Assembly (NCBI RefSeq): GCF_014397005.1
Contig: NZ_JACGWS010000003.1
Location: forward strand, 1 to 64,000
DNA: 64,000 nucleotides
From: Kordia aestuariivivens
GTDB taxonomy: Bacteria; Bacteroidota; Bacteroidia; Flavobacteriales; Flavobacteriaceae
Reading direction: 5' to 3'
Both the position numbers and the translations under genes were made by a program. A model generated the notes under the pieces. It had not been told where the DNA came from. It saw only the letters and a list, made by a program, of their open reading frames with translations, and made no database searches. Below, one piece after another: positions 52,068 through 60,743 of the stretch. Numbering within the stretch: the stretch's first letter is position 1; every line of letters begins with the position of its first letter.

Positions 52068-52984
52068 TAATTGTTTTTGTAAAACTCGCTTTGCTGCCAG
52101 TTTTCTACATTATTTTTCCAGTCAACTGGAATGTTTTCTTCTTTTGTATTCATGATGGTAATTGCACCAACAATTGCACAAATAGTATCTCTATCGCCTA
52201 AAGCAGAAACGGCTCGCCAAATTGCTTCTTTGAAATCTGTTTGATGATGCGCAGCAATCCAAATTGAAATCGGAACTGTGTCTTGTGCAATCATTTTCAC
52301 ACCATTTCCTAAAATTGAAACGACAGTTCTAATATCATAATTTGGCAATACTGTAAGTGCCTTTTTAATCTTAGAAGTTGTGTCACAATCTGGTAATTCT
52401 GAAGCAACTTGCTTTATGAATTCATTCGGATCAAGCACTTGATTATTTAGATGCAATTTGGTGTTTATTGCAGTCGCTAAAGCAACAGCCATTGCACCAA
52501 CGCAACCTTCTTCATTTGCGTGTGTAATTTCAGATGATAACAATGCTTGTTGTTTTACTTTGTTTGCATCATCATAAAAATATGCGCCAATCAATCCAGC
52601 ACGCATCGCGCCGCCATTTCCCATAGAACCCATTCCGTTGAAAGCTGCATTTGAAACTTCTTTCCAATGGCTTCCTTCTTCAATAGCACGCATGGTTCTG
52701 TGCATTGCGGGTCCGTAACCTCTTCTGAAATCTAAATGATAATTCTTTGCAAAGTCTTTCGCAATTACATCTTGATTAATTTCACCAAACGTTTCCAATG
52801 ATTTATAGATTGCAATTGCCATTACCGTATCATCTGTGAATTCCCAAGCGGTTTGTGGAATTTCACGAAAGTGAATTGCATTGTAAACAGCATCTTCTGG
52901 ACCAAAAAAGCTTTCGCCAAAGGCATCTCCAATACTATTTCCAAGCAATGATTTTTGTGCTAATTGTAATCTATGTGTGTTCAT
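52067..52984 (-). CDS. ADP-ribosylglycohydrolase family protein, copy 2
   Basis: A 305-residue DraG-type hydrolase that removes ADP-ribose from proteins, nucleic acids or small molecules. Metal-binding motifs: [14 protein letters not shown] (about 15-28), [12 protein letters not shown] (about 48-59, Thr-Asp-Asp), and [13 protein letters not shown] (about 258-270, Asp-x-Asp). The fold is all-helical, cytoplasmic. It overlaps both neighbours, which are another ADP-ribose enzyme (macrodomain) and DUF4291. Confidence 0.92.
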   Translation of the reverse strand: MNTHRLQLAQKSLLGNSIGDAFGESFFGPEDAVYNAIHFREIPQTAWEFTDDTVMAIAIYKSLETFGEINQDVIAKDFAKNYHLDFRRGYGPAMHRTMRAIEEGSHWKEVSNAAFNGMGSMGNGGAMRAGLIGAYFYDDANKVKQQALLSSEITHANEEGCVGAMAVALATAINTKLHLNNQVLDPNEFIKQVASELPDCDTTSKIKKALTVLPNYDIRTVVSILGNGVKMIAQDTVPISIWIAAHHQTDFKEAIWRAVSALGDRDTICAIVGAITIMNTKEENIPVDWKNNVENWQQSEFYKNN

Positions 52985-53493
52985 TTTTTTATTAATTCTT
53001 GATACATCTCAAAATTCTCCTGATCGAAACAACAGAAATAGAGATCATCAATTTTGTTTATATGTTCGTACGCTGTAACCGTTTTTAGCGCGATTTCAGC
53101 AGCTAACTTTTTTGGAAATCTATAAATTCCCGTACTTATGTTTGGAAAAGCAATGCTTTTGATATTGTTTTCAACAGCTAAATCAAGACTGTTTTTATAG
53201 CAATTTGCTAGTAACTTTTCTTTGTCTTTTCCACCAGTATTCCAAACAGGTCCAACCGTATGAATGACATAGTTTGAAGGTAATTTTCCAGCTGTTGTAA
53301 TTACGGCTTTGCCTGTTTTGCATTTTCCTTGTCGTGCTCTAATTTTTTTACACGCTTCCAGAATTTCCAAACCACCTTTTCGATGAATTGCGCCATCAAC
53401 ACCGCCACCGCCAAGCAATGACGAGTTTGCGGCATTTACAATAGCATCAACTTTTAAAGTGGTAATGTCGGACTGTATGATGTGTATGTTCAT
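52981..53493 (-). CDS. Macrodomain protein (O-acetyl-ADP-ribose deacetylase type)
   Basis: A 170-residue ADP-ribose-binding macrodomain. Motifs: [20 protein letters not shown] (about 8-27), [13 protein letters not shown] (about 28-40), GKAVITTAG, and [10 protein letters not shown] (about 117-126). This is the MacroD-like form that splits O-acetyl-ADP-ribose and removes ADP-ribose from acidic residues. Sir2 in the same operon makes O-acetyl-ADP-ribose. It overlaps the downstream gene by 4 bases. Confidence 0.94.
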   Translation of the reverse strand: MNIHIIQSDITTLKVDAIVNAANSSLLGGGGVDGAIHRKGGLEILEACKKIRARQGKCKTGKAVITTAGKLPSNYVIHTVGPVWNTGGKDKEKLLANCYKNSLDLAVENNIKSIAFPNISTGIYRFPKKLAAEIALKTVTAYEHINKIDDLYFCCFDQENFEMYQELIKK

Positions 53494-53498
53494 TTTTA

Positions 53499-54440
53499 TT
53501 ATAAACTTTCGTGGAAACGATCAATTAAGTTATGAATGTCATCATAACGAGCTAATTGAAATTTCCATGTTTCCGGAATTGCGTCAAATCCGTAATAAAT
53601 TCCTGCCAATCCGCCAGCAATTGCGGCAGTTGTATCTGTGTCTTCTCCCAAATTGACAGCTTTTAGCACACATTCCTCATAAGTTTCGGTTGTTAAAAAA
53701 CACCAAAGGGACGCTTCTAAGGAATTGACAACATAACCACTTCCACTAATAAATTCAGGATCGCGTTTTGCAATATCTTGTTGTAATACTTCGTAATAAA
53801 ACCCAAGTTCTTTTTCGTTGAAATCTTGTGCTTTTACAAATGAATTGACAGTTTCTTTCACTTCTTTATACGCTTGAAACTTCTCAGTTCCATTCAATAA
53901 TAACAAACAAAATTCTACATAAATAAAACATGCCAAAACCGAACGAAAATGTGCGTGTGTCATTGAAGAGATATCTTTTATAATTTGATAGCGTTCCTCA
54001 ATATCCTCTACATTTCTCAAGTAATATACCAAAGGAAGAATTCGCATAAGCGAACCATTTCCGTTTGAATACTCGTCCATTCCTCCACAAATTTCTGGCG
54101 TGTGACCTTGTTCTAATCTGTCGATGGCTTGTCGCGTCGTAATTCCAATGTCAAAAACACTTCCGTGCGGTGACCAATATGCACGATCATACCAAGCGAC
54201 AAATTTTTCAGCAATAACTTTTAGGTTGTATCCAGAAAGTAAACCTTCCATTAAACAAAACGTAAGCGAGCTATCGTCTGACCAAGTTCCTAAAGGTTGA
54301 TGATGCGTTCCAAAACCAATCATGTCTGTGGCTGGAAATCGTTGCATACGTTTTTTACTCAAAAACTCATACGGAACGCCCAAAGCGTCACCTGTGGCAA
54401 CTCCAAATATTCCTCCTTGTAAGCGTTTTAATAAGTTCAT
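53499..54440 (-). CDS. ADP-ribosylglycohydrolase family protein, copy 1
   Basis: A 313-residue DraG-type hydrolase. Motifs: [14 protein letters not shown] (about 14-27), [14 protein letters not shown] (about 51-64), and [16 protein letters not shown] (about 272-287). The metal motif is W-S-D-D, different from the T-D-D of copy 2, so the two probably have different substrates. It follows prs by 58 bases and is followed by the macrodomain gene after 5 bases. Confidence 0.93.
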   Translation of the reverse strand: MNLLKRLQGGIFGVATGDALGVPYEFLSKKRMQRFPATDMIGFGTHHQPLGTWSDDSSLTFCLMEGLLSGYNLKVIAEKFVAWYDRAYWSPHGSVFDIGITTRQAIDRLEQGHTPEICGGMDEYSNGNGSLMRILPLVYYLRNVEDIEERYQIIKDISSMTHAHFRSVLACFIYVEFCLLLLNGTEKFQAYKEVKETVNSFVKAQDFNEKELGFYYEVLQQDIAKRDPEFISGSGYVVNSLEASLWCFLTTETYEECVLKAVNLGEDTDTTAAIAGGLAGIYYGFDAIPETWKFQLARYDDIHNLIDRFHESL

Positions 54441-54498
54441 AATTTTTTCTTTTAATGTTGAATTTTAAATTAGGTATTAATAACTCATAACTCTTCAC

Positions 54499-55314
54499 TC
54501 AAAACTTTATTTGTACTACCTGTTTTGATTCCACATCCCTAAACGAGTTTGTGGTAAAAATGGTTTTGTATATGTTTTCTAATTCTTCAAATCCTTTGTT
54601 AAATATTCCGTGACTTACGATTAAGTGTAAATCTCCCGAATTTTTTTCTTGCAACGCTTTTCCTAATCCTAAAAATGTGCCGCCGCCATCACAAATATCA
54701 TCTACGACAACTGCCGTTTTTTGGTTTAAATCATCAGCATAAACGGTGAACCCAGATAATTGACCTGTTTTTACATCTCGTTTCTTAGAACATTCAATTA
54801 CTTCAATTCCGCCTAAATATGAAGATAATTTGTATATTTTTTTCAATGCGCCGCCGTCAGGTGAAATTAACACAATTTCTTCTTTTATGGTTTTCAAGCA
54901 ACGTTTTACAAATTCGTGATTGTTGATGACTTCCACATTATTTAACAACGCTGGCGTAACTTCCGAATGCGGATCAAAAACGGTTACTTTTTCATAATGC
55001 TGACTGTTGATGATGTCCGCATACACTTTTACACTTAACGATTCGCCTGAAACCATGACACGATCTTGGCGTGCAGCCGGAAAATACGGAATGAACAAGT
55101 TAATTTCTTTTACATTCATTCTGCGTAACGCATCTGTTGCTAACAATATAAAACCTAAATCATTGAAACTTGTAATTCGTTGCGTTATGGTAATTGCGCC
55201 TTTTACCGTTTCTTTGATTTTGATATGTGGTTCTCCGCCAGAAAATGTAAATGTTTCAAAATCAATTGATTTTCCAAAAGGAGTAAAGCCGTGATCTAAA
55301 TGTAAATAATTCAT
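54499..55314 (-). CDS. prs: Ribose-phosphate pyrophosphokinase, NAD-salvage type
   Basis: Makes PRPP from ribose 5-phosphate and ATP; here to feed NAMPT. 271 residues: flexible-loop IPYFPAARQDRVM (about 79-91), catalytic His in FDPHSEV (about 122-128), and the PRPP loop VVVDDICDGGGTFLGLGKAL (about 211-230). It is shorter than the normal housekeeping enzyme of about 313. I start at the ATG at 55314 because the longer frame begins at TTG inside the operator. First gene of the operon prs to sir2. The prs plus NAMPT pairing is known from phage and bacterial NAD-salvage operons. Confidence 0.93.
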   Translation of the reverse strand: MNYLHLDHGFTPFGKSIDFETFTFSGGEPHIKIKETVKGAITITQRITSFNDLGFILLATDALRRMNVKEINLFIPYFPAARQDRVMVSGESLSVKVYADIINSQHYEKVTVFDPHSEVTPALLNNVEVINNHEFVKRCLKTIKEEIVLISPDGGALKKIYKLSSYLGGIEVIECSKKRDVKTGQLSGFTVYADDLNQKTAVVVDDICDGGGTFLGLGKALQEKNSGDLHLIVSHGIFNKGFEELENIYKTIFTTNSFRDVESKQVVQIKF

Positions 55315-55315
55315 A

Positions 55316-55362
55316 TTAGCGTTATTTGTACGCAAATATAGAATGCTTTTTTAGTTCTGCAA
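55316..55362 (-). promoter_or_regulatory. Promoter and operator of prs (probable NrtR site)
   Basis: Minus strand: TTG at 55360-55362, a 19-base spacer, and TATATTTG at 55333-55340. The inverted repeat TTTGCGT-N7-ACGCTAA (55316-55336) overlaps the -7 box and lies 1 base upstream of the ATG. The nadV promoter has the same element in the same register and the same spacer length. Confidence 0.75.
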
Positions 55363-55476
55363 ATTATTTTGTGTAAAAATTACATTAAAAGAATTCAATG
55401 ATTAAAAAATTGAAGCATTGAAAGATTGAAAAAACACTTCATTTTTTGTATCTTATTGTCTTTTAAAACACCGATT

Positions 55477-56469
55477 ATGAGTGAAGAAAATAAGTATTCA
55501 AAAGACAGTATTCAGCCAATAGTAAATCCTATTGAACATGTACGAAAGCGACCAGGGATGTATATTGGTCGTGTAGATGAAATAGGTAATTTGAGAATCA
55601 TTTCTTTCTTGTTTGAATATTTGGTGAGTCACTCAAAATGGAGTAAAACAAACTTTGTATATCTTCAAAATGATACATTTCAAATTGCTTTAGATAGTGT
55701 TTTAAATTTTGAATTAACTCCTGAAAATATAAATTCATCAGGTTATGAAATGTATACGTTGCCAGCTTTGTCTGAAACATGCATGATTCAATCGAATGGA
55801 AAGGAACTAATGTATGAAAAAGGTGAATTGATTTCTGAAAAAGAAGTAACAAAAGCAAATGAGTTGAGAATTACATTTAAGTTTGATACTGCCATTTTAC
55901 GCAGCAAAAAATTACCTGAATATTTGTTGTTGAATTTCTTTAAACGCTATACTTTTTTGTATCCTGAAAAACAAATTCATGTGTTTGAAAATGAGCAAAT
56001 TATTACTAGCCTTTTATCAAACGGATTGCTAGATTGGTTTGCTGTAAAAAGTTTTGAATCAGAGCTTTTAATGAAACCTTTTCAGTTTTTCATTGAAGGT
56101 GAAACTATTGATTTGAAAGCAGAAATTGTATTTTCCGTACATAATGGGAAAGAAACCTTTTCTACGATTACATTGCCAAGAGCAGATGTCATTATAGATA
56201 ATGGAACACATACCAAAGGTTTTTTGAATGGGTTTTATAAGGCCATTAAGGAAATTCGTGGAGAAGCTCCTTGCGAAATTGAGTTTACTGAATATAGAAA
56301 TTTGATAGGTGTTTTTAAATTGTCATACCCAAATATAAGATTTTATGGTCCTACACGAAATGAAGTAGGAAGTGAGGAATTGGTAGAAGTATTTGAGAAT
56401 GCGACGTATGAAAAGTTGATAGCTAATAGTAGTTTTAGAAAAACTATTTTAGACTTATTTGGTTCGTAA
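55477..56469 (+). CDS. GyrB-like protein lacking ATPase residues
   Basis: A 330-residue protein that looks like the first half of GyrB/ParE. It has the N-terminal signature EHVRKRPGMYIGRVDEIGNL (about 21-40) and the transducer signature DNGTHTKGFLNGFYKAIKEI (about 246-265). Between them the ATP-binding motifs are absent: no Glu/Asn of the EALDN helix, no GxGIP, no GRxGVG-type loop. The toprim and C-terminal domains are missing too. I start at the ATG at 55477; an earlier TTG exists. It is divergent from prs, so it may share the 160-base promoter region. Function unknown; it may bind DNA or gyrase, or be a decoy. Confidence 0.7.
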   Translation: MSEENKYSKDSIQPIVNPIEHVRKRPGMYIGRVDEIGNLRIISFLFEYLVSHSKWSKTNFVYLQNDTFQIALDSVLNFELTPENINSSGYEMYTLPALSETCMIQSNGKELMYEKGELISEKEVTKANELRITFKFDTAILRSKKLPEYLLLNFFKRYTFLYPEKQIHVFENEQIITSLLSNGLLDWFAVKSFESELLMKPFQFFIEGETIDLKAEIVFSVHNGKETFSTITLPRADVIIDNGTHTKGFLNGFYKAIKEIRGEAPCEIEFTEYRNLIGVFKLSYPNIRFYGPTRNEVGSEELVEVFENATYEKLIANSSFRKTILDLFGS

Positions 56470-56483
56470 AGGTTGTTCATTTT

Positions 56484-56561
56484 CGCGTGAAGGATGGAGG
56501 CTTTGTTGGAGTTCCTCGAAGAGAGCGACTGCTGAGAGCCTGACCGTTTACGGGCACGCCC
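56484..56561. other. Possible structured RNA or intergenic element
   Basis: Begins CGCGTGAAGGATGGAGG and ends CGGGCACGCCC, with GCGTG pairing to CACGC and an inner stem region CGAAGAGAGCG. This form is a recurrent flavobacterial intergenic element in my recollection, often just after genes. Strand is not set. It lies between the GyrB-like gene and the Nudix regulator, which converge. Confidence 0.4.
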
Positions 56562-56564
56562 AAA

Positions 56565-57242
56565 TTATTTGATATCAAATAAGAAACCTTCTTTTTGAAG
56601 TTTAAAGTATTGTTTTTTGTTGAATTTGAACAAATTAGCAGGTCTTCCACGACCTTCCGAAACTTTTTCGTCGAGTTCTTCTAAGATTTCAAAACTCATG
56701 ATTTTTTTACGGAAGTTTCTACGATCAATTTTTTTCTCTAAAATGGTCATGTAGAGTTTTTCTAAATCGGAGAACAAGAATTTGGTCGATAGCAAGTCAA
56801 AACCAATAGGTTCGTAAGTCAATTTGTTTCGTAAACGTGTTTTTGCTTTTTCTAAAATAATATGATGATCAAACGCTAATTCGGGCAATTCAGTCATTGG
56901 AAACCAAGCAACATCTTGTGCGTCAGTATCTGCTTTTATGGTGTGATGTGCAGGTTTTACCAAGGCAAAATACGCCACCGAAATGACTCTGTTTCGCGGA
57001 TCGCGGCCAGGTTTTCCAAACGAATATAATTGCTCTAAATAGTCAATAGTTACGTTGGTTTCTTCCTTTAATTCACGTTCGACGGCAGTTTCTAAACTTT
57101 CGTTTTCTAATACCAATCCGCCTGGCAATGCCCATGAACCTTGAAACGGCGCGACTTTTCTTTTAATCAAAAGCACGTTCAATTGATGGTCTTTGTACCC
57201 AAATACGACTGCGTCAACCGCTACACGAATGTTTTGCATCAT
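56565..57242 (-). CDS. nrtR: Nudix-winged-helix transcriptional regulator, NrtR type
   Basis: A 225-residue fusion of a Nudix domain (about 1-145) and a winged helix (about 150-225), the plan of NrtR, the ADP-ribose-responsive regulator of NAD genes. The Nudix box GLVLENESLETAVERELKEE (about 42-61) is nearly complete; the usual Gly near its end is Asn, so hydrolase activity could be lowered. The C-terminal part has RRNFRKKIMSFEILEELDEK (about 173-192). I start at the ATG at 57242 (or 57239). It lies last in a unit with AlbA_2, HD and SDR genes, about 1.9 kb from the prs operon. Likely targets are the prs and nadV operators. Confidence 0.85.
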   Translation of the reverse strand: MMQNIRVAVDAVVFGYKDHQLNVLLIKRKVAPFQGSWALPGGLVLENESLETAVERELKEETNVTIDYLEQLYSFGKPGRDPRNRVISVAYFALVKPAHHTIKADTDAQDVAWFPMTELPELAFDHHIILEKAKTRLRNKLTYEPIGFDLLSTKFLFSDLEKLYMTILEKKIDRRNFRKKIMSFEILEELDEKVSEGRGRPANLFKFNKKQYFKLQKEGFLFDIK

Positions 57243-57246
57243 GTGA

Positions 57247-57254
57247 CAAAAGTA
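57247..57254 (-). promoter_or_regulatory. -7 box adjacent to the nrtR start
   Basis: TACTTTTG on the minus strand ends 4 bases before the ATG at 57242. It falls in the 16-base gap after the AlbA_2 gene and would give a leaderless mRNA. Confidence 0.4.
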
Positions 57255-57258
57255 CAAA

Positions 57259-58395
57259 TTAACTGTATTTGATCTTCCTTAAAATTCGAATTGTTGCTTT
57301 GTAGAGTTCGTAAATGTCTTTATCATAGGTTTTTAAAAACGATTTGGCAGCGTCTAGTTTGTCTTTAGCATCATGAAAACCATTCAAATAACAAATCATA
57401 TAGGTTGCCGGAAGATTGCGCAAATCGTGATCTTCTTGTTCGTTGAGTGAAACATTTTTGATCAATTTTTCAAGAATTGCATTGTTGCTATTGTAAATAT
57501 GATGCAAGGTTTTTTTGTCAAACTGTGGCGGTTCAAAAATTAAATTGCTTTCTAAATTGTACATTCCGTTGGGTTGAAATGTAATCGTAACTTTTTCCAG
57601 CGGATAATAATCGTATTTGTTTTGCAATCCAAGCGGCACATATTCTATGATCGTAAATTCATCTTCAGTATAGGTAATTTCAACCTGATCCAACGCGGAA
57701 TAAAATAACTTTACTTGTTCATTAATGAGCTCAATATCAACTCTGGAATAAAAGGTTTTTTCTTTCTTTTTTTGCTTAATTCCTGCCCAACAGACTACAA
57801 ATTGCTCTTTGAAAACTTGGTAATGTGATTCTAAATTTTCGTGTTCATTTGTGATGAAATTAATCACGCTGTCTAAGGTTAACTTGATATTATTCTGAGC
57901 ACTTTTTTCAATTTCAGCAACAATTTCAGAATTGACATCTTTTACTTCAATATCAAATATTTTCGGCATCGAAATGCTGCCGTCTCGCAAGAAAACAGAA
58001 CCGCCATAATATTTCCAAATGTTTTTTCGGAGTGAGGTAATTTTTCCAGTAGGTCGAATTGTAACCAAACCGACAACTTTTCCTTTGGGTAAATGTGAAA
58101 AGTAGATATTTTCATATTGCACCATTGGCGGATTTGCTAAATACGCATTTATTAAATTCTGAATTTTACTATCGTCAAAAAAGTCAACACCAACAATTTT
58201 ATTGTCTTCATCTTCCACGCCAATTACGATGAACGAATTGTTTTTCGGGTTGCTATTTGAGAGCGCACAAATATGTTTTAGAAACTTTGCTTTGCCTTCC
58301 TTTTCGCTAATATTCAACTTTCGCTTTTTGTCATAAAAACTATTCTCATCGTTGTGCGCGAGTAAGTTTTTAATCAAAAGGCGTTTATTGATCAT
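57259..58395 (-). CDS. AlbA_2 domain protein
   Basis: A 378-residue protein with an N-terminal AlbA_2 (Schlafen-type) domain: KAKFLKHICALSNSNP (about 35-50), SFIVIGVEDEDNKIVGVDFF (about 54-73), PPMVQYENIYF, VVGLVTIRPT and VFLRDGSISMP (about 132-142). The rest (about 160-378) is helical and unlike known C-terminal domains. Proteins with this domain can bind nucleic acid or nucleotides; some act in transcription or in phage defence. It overlaps the HD gene by 4 bases and precedes nrtR by 16. Confidence 0.8.
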   Translation of the reverse strand: MINKRLLIKNLLAHNDENSFYDKKRKLNISEKEGKAKFLKHICALSNSNPKNNSFIVIGVEDEDNKIVGVDFFDDSKIQNLINAYLANPPMVQYENIYFSHLPKGKVVGLVTIRPTGKITSLRKNIWKYYGGSVFLRDGSISMPKIFDIEVKDVNSEIVAEIEKSAQNNIKLTLDSVINFITNEHENLESHYQVFKEQFVVCWAGIKQKKKEKTFYSRVDIELINEQVKLFYSALDQVEITYTEDEFTIIEYVPLGLQNKYDYYPLEKVTITFQPNGMYNLESNLIFEPPQFDKKTLHHIYNSNNAILEKLIKNVSLNEQEDHDLRNLPATYMICYLNGFHDAKDKLDAAKSFLKTYDKDIYELYKATIRILRKIKYS

Positions 58396-59021
58396 AACAA
58401 GCTAATTTCTTTTTGGATGTTTTTTCTAGCGTTTGCTTCCCACAAATTGTGATATTTTTCGGTGTAATAAATTTGTGGACGTTCTAGAAAATGTTGCAAT
58501 ACTTTCTTTCTTCCTTTTTTGTACATAAAATCGGGATACATGGAATATTCTTTTCGAATTTGTTTAGTATACAATTCATACCATTTCCAAGTTGTTCCTA
58601 AAATTGCCAAATCGAAGTCCAAAAGATAGGCATTATCTTGATTTTGAACGTTTAGGATTTCATGTTTTTTTGTAGAAATGATCAAATTTGCACAATTTTC
58701 GATGCTTTTTGGATCAATTTTTAACTTTTTTAATCGCTTTCGCGCGAATGCTGCACTCTTCAATTCATTGTCACTTTTCAATGCATTATAGATCACATCG
58801 TGATACCAAATAGCGAATTGTAACGTATCATAATCTATCAAATCAGTTTGATTGTCAGCAGCTAATCGCAACATATAACCAATATGATTCAAGTTGTGAT
58901 AATGACGTTTTTTAGAAGTATATTTTTTGTGAATTTCATTCCAGAGTTCATTCAATAGTAGTTCATCATCGGTATATTTCGATGTTAAATTTAACCACCA
59001 TTGATGTAGATCATATTCCAT
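58392..59021 (-). CDS. HD superfamily phosphohydrolase
   Basis: A 209-residue predicted metal-dependent phosphohydrolase of the COG4339 type. Seen: KRHYHNLNHIGYML (about 38-51), AIWYHDVIYN (about 69-78, the HD pair), and a late Asp in LLDFDLAILG (about 133-142). Function unknown; HD proteins hydrolyse nucleotides or phosphoesters. I start at the ATG at 59021, which overlaps the stop of the SDR gene by one base; the longer frame extends into that gene. Confidence 0.87.
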   Translation of the reverse strand: MEYDLHQWWLNLTSKYTDDELLLNELWNEIHKKYTSKKRHYHNLNHIGYMLRLAADNQTDLIDYDTLQFAIWYHDVIYNALKSDNELKSAAFARKRLKKLKIDPKSIENCANLIISTKKHEILNVQNQDNAYLLDFDLAILGTTWKWYELYTKQIRKEYSMYPDFMYKKGRKKVLQHFLERPQIYYTEKYHNLWEANARKNIQKEISLL

Positions 59022-59779
59022 TATGATTTTTTCACAATTGTACTCGAAGCTTGCGCGGTACACATCACCGTTAAATCAGCAATATTTACATGTGCAGGAC
59101 ATGAAACAATAAAATAAGCAATCTCTGCAATATCTTGTGGTTTCAATGCTTGAAAACCTTGATAGACTTTTTCTGCACGAGGTGAATCACCTTTAAAACG
59201 AACATCGCTAAACTCGGTTTCTACCAGTCCGGGATTAATCGCGCCAACGCGAATTCCATACGAATTCAAATCAATTCGCATTCCTTGATTCAGCGCGTCA
59301 ACGGCGTGTTTACTGGCACAATATACATTTCCATTTGGATATACTTCTTTTCCAGCCGTAGAGCCAATATTTAAAATATGACCAGATTTTCGTTCCACCA
59401 TTTGCGGAATAATGGCTTTGCTGACATATAATAATCCTTTTACATTAATGTCCAACATTGCGTCCCAATCGTCCAAACTTCCTGTCTGAATTGGATCTAA
59501 ACCATGCGCATTTCCTGCGTTATTGATCAAAATATCAATTGTTTTGAAGTTTTCTGGCAACGAATTCACTGCTTTGGCAACGTTTTCTTTATCGCGAACG
59601 TCAAAATTTAACGTGTGAACTTCTGTGTGTGTACTCAATTCTTCTTGTAATTCGTCCAAACGTTCTTGTCGTCTTCCGCAAAGAATTAAACGTATGTTAT
59701 GTTTTGCGAATTCGCGTGCAATTTCACGCCCAATTCCGCTTGTTGCGCCTGTAATAAAAGCTGTTTTTGTTGTGCTCAT
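59021..59779 (-). CDS. SDR family NAD(P)-dependent oxidoreductase
   Basis: A 252-residue short-chain dehydrogenase. Cofactor motif TGATSGIG (about 11-18), NNAG (about 87-90), catalytic Ser in NIGSTAGKE (about 138-146) and Tyr/Lys in VYCASKHAV (about 151-159). Closest to the YdfG-type 3-hydroxy acid dehydrogenases (NADP-using 3-hydroxypropionate and serine type). First gene of the SDR-HD-AlbA_2-nrtR unit; substrate unknown. Confidence 0.92.
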   Translation of the reverse strand: MSTTKTAFITGATSGIGREIAREFAKHNIRLILCGRRQERLDELQEELSTHTEVHTLNFDVRDKENVAKAVNSLPENFKTIDILINNAGNAHGLDPIQTGSLDDWDAMLDINVKGLLYVSKAIIPQMVERKSGHILNIGSTAGKEVYPNGNVYCASKHAVDALNQGMRIDLNSYGIRVGAINPGLVETEFSDVRFKGDSPRAEKVYQGFQALKPQDIAEIAYFIVSCPAHVNIADLTVMCTAQASSTIVKKS

Positions 59780-59873
59780 TATTTCCTCTTTCGACTCCGC
59801 TCAAGATAAACTCCAACGGAAATCTCTTTTAAATTAAACTCAATACTAATATCTAAAACCTCACTACTAAAAA

Positions 59874-60743
59874 CTAAGGAACTTCATGTCCTTGACTTTC
59901 AGTTAATAATAAAAACCAATCTTCCAGTGATAAATCTATTTCTGTAGCTTTTACAGCATTTGTAATTCGTTCGGGCGTTGTGGTTCCTATCACAGGATGA
60001 ATGTTTGCGGGATGTTTTAAAACCCACGCCAACACCAATTGATCTTTTGTTGCGCTGTATTTTTCGGTTAAACTTTCTAATGCTTTGTGAATGCTAGCAG
60101 TTTGCTCATTTTGTTCTTTAAAAAAAGTTCCCAAAGGTTGCCAAGCCATTGGAATGATGGAATTCGTCATCATATAATCGAGCGTTCCATTGTGCATGGC
60201 GTCAAAATCAGTCAATGAAAATTGAATCTGATTTGTTGTGATTTCACTTTTTGAACCAATCATGTTCATTTGCAAAGGTGTAAAATTTGAAACGCCAAAG
60301 TTTTTGATTTTTCCTTGTGTTTTCAATTGATCAACTGCTTTCGCGATTTCGTCAGGATGCATTAACGGACTTGGTCTGTGTACTAATAAAAGGTCTAAAT
60401 AATCAGTTTGGAGATTTTTTAGTGAAGTTTCTGCTGACCAAATGATATATTCTGATGAATATTCGTAATGTTTGATGGTATTTTGACGATTTTCTGCTTG
60501 CAATTGAATGCCACATTTTGAAATAATTTCGATGCTTTCGCGATGGATTCCGCTTTGCGCAAATGCGTTTCCAAAGTCTGCTTCGGTCGTATAACCACCA
60601 TAAATATCAGCATGATCAAACGTGGTAATTCCTGAAGAAATACAATGCTGCATCAAATCCATCATTTGTGAAGTTGAGCATTGTTTCCCCCAAATTCCCC
60701 AAGTCATGGTTCCTGCTATAATTCTTGAATAATTTGATTTCAA
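59874..60743 (-). CDS. Aldo/keto reductase, YdhF-like
   Basis: A 289-residue (alpha/beta)8 NADPH-dependent oxidoreductase. Catalytic Asp, Tyr, Lys, His: DHADIYGGYTTEADFG (about 40-55), SKCGIQ (about 75-80), LLLVHRPSPLM (about 117-127), and GVSNFTPLQM (about 148-157). It resembles the E. coli YdhF group. Substrate unknown. It lies 94 bases upstream of the SDR gene in the same direction and may be its own unit. Confidence 0.9.
   Translation of the reverse strand: MKSNYSRIIAGTMTWGIWGKQCSTSQMMDLMQHCISSGITTFDHADIYGGYTTEADFGNAFAQSGIHRESIEIISKCGIQLQAENRQNTIKHYEYSSEYIIWSAETSLKNLQTDYLDLLLVHRPSPLMHPDEIAKAVDQLKTQGKIKNFGVSNFTPLQMNMIGSKSEITTNQIQFSLTDFDAMHNGTLDYMMTNSIIPMAWQPLGTFFKEQNEQTASIHKALESLTEKYSATKDQLVLAWVLKHPANIHPVIGTTTPERITNAVKATEIDLSLEDWFLLLTESQGHEVP

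Noticed and set aside
55315-55335. Seven-codon extension of prs from a TTG
   Set aside because: That codon lies inside the -7 box and operator, upstream of the expected transcript start.
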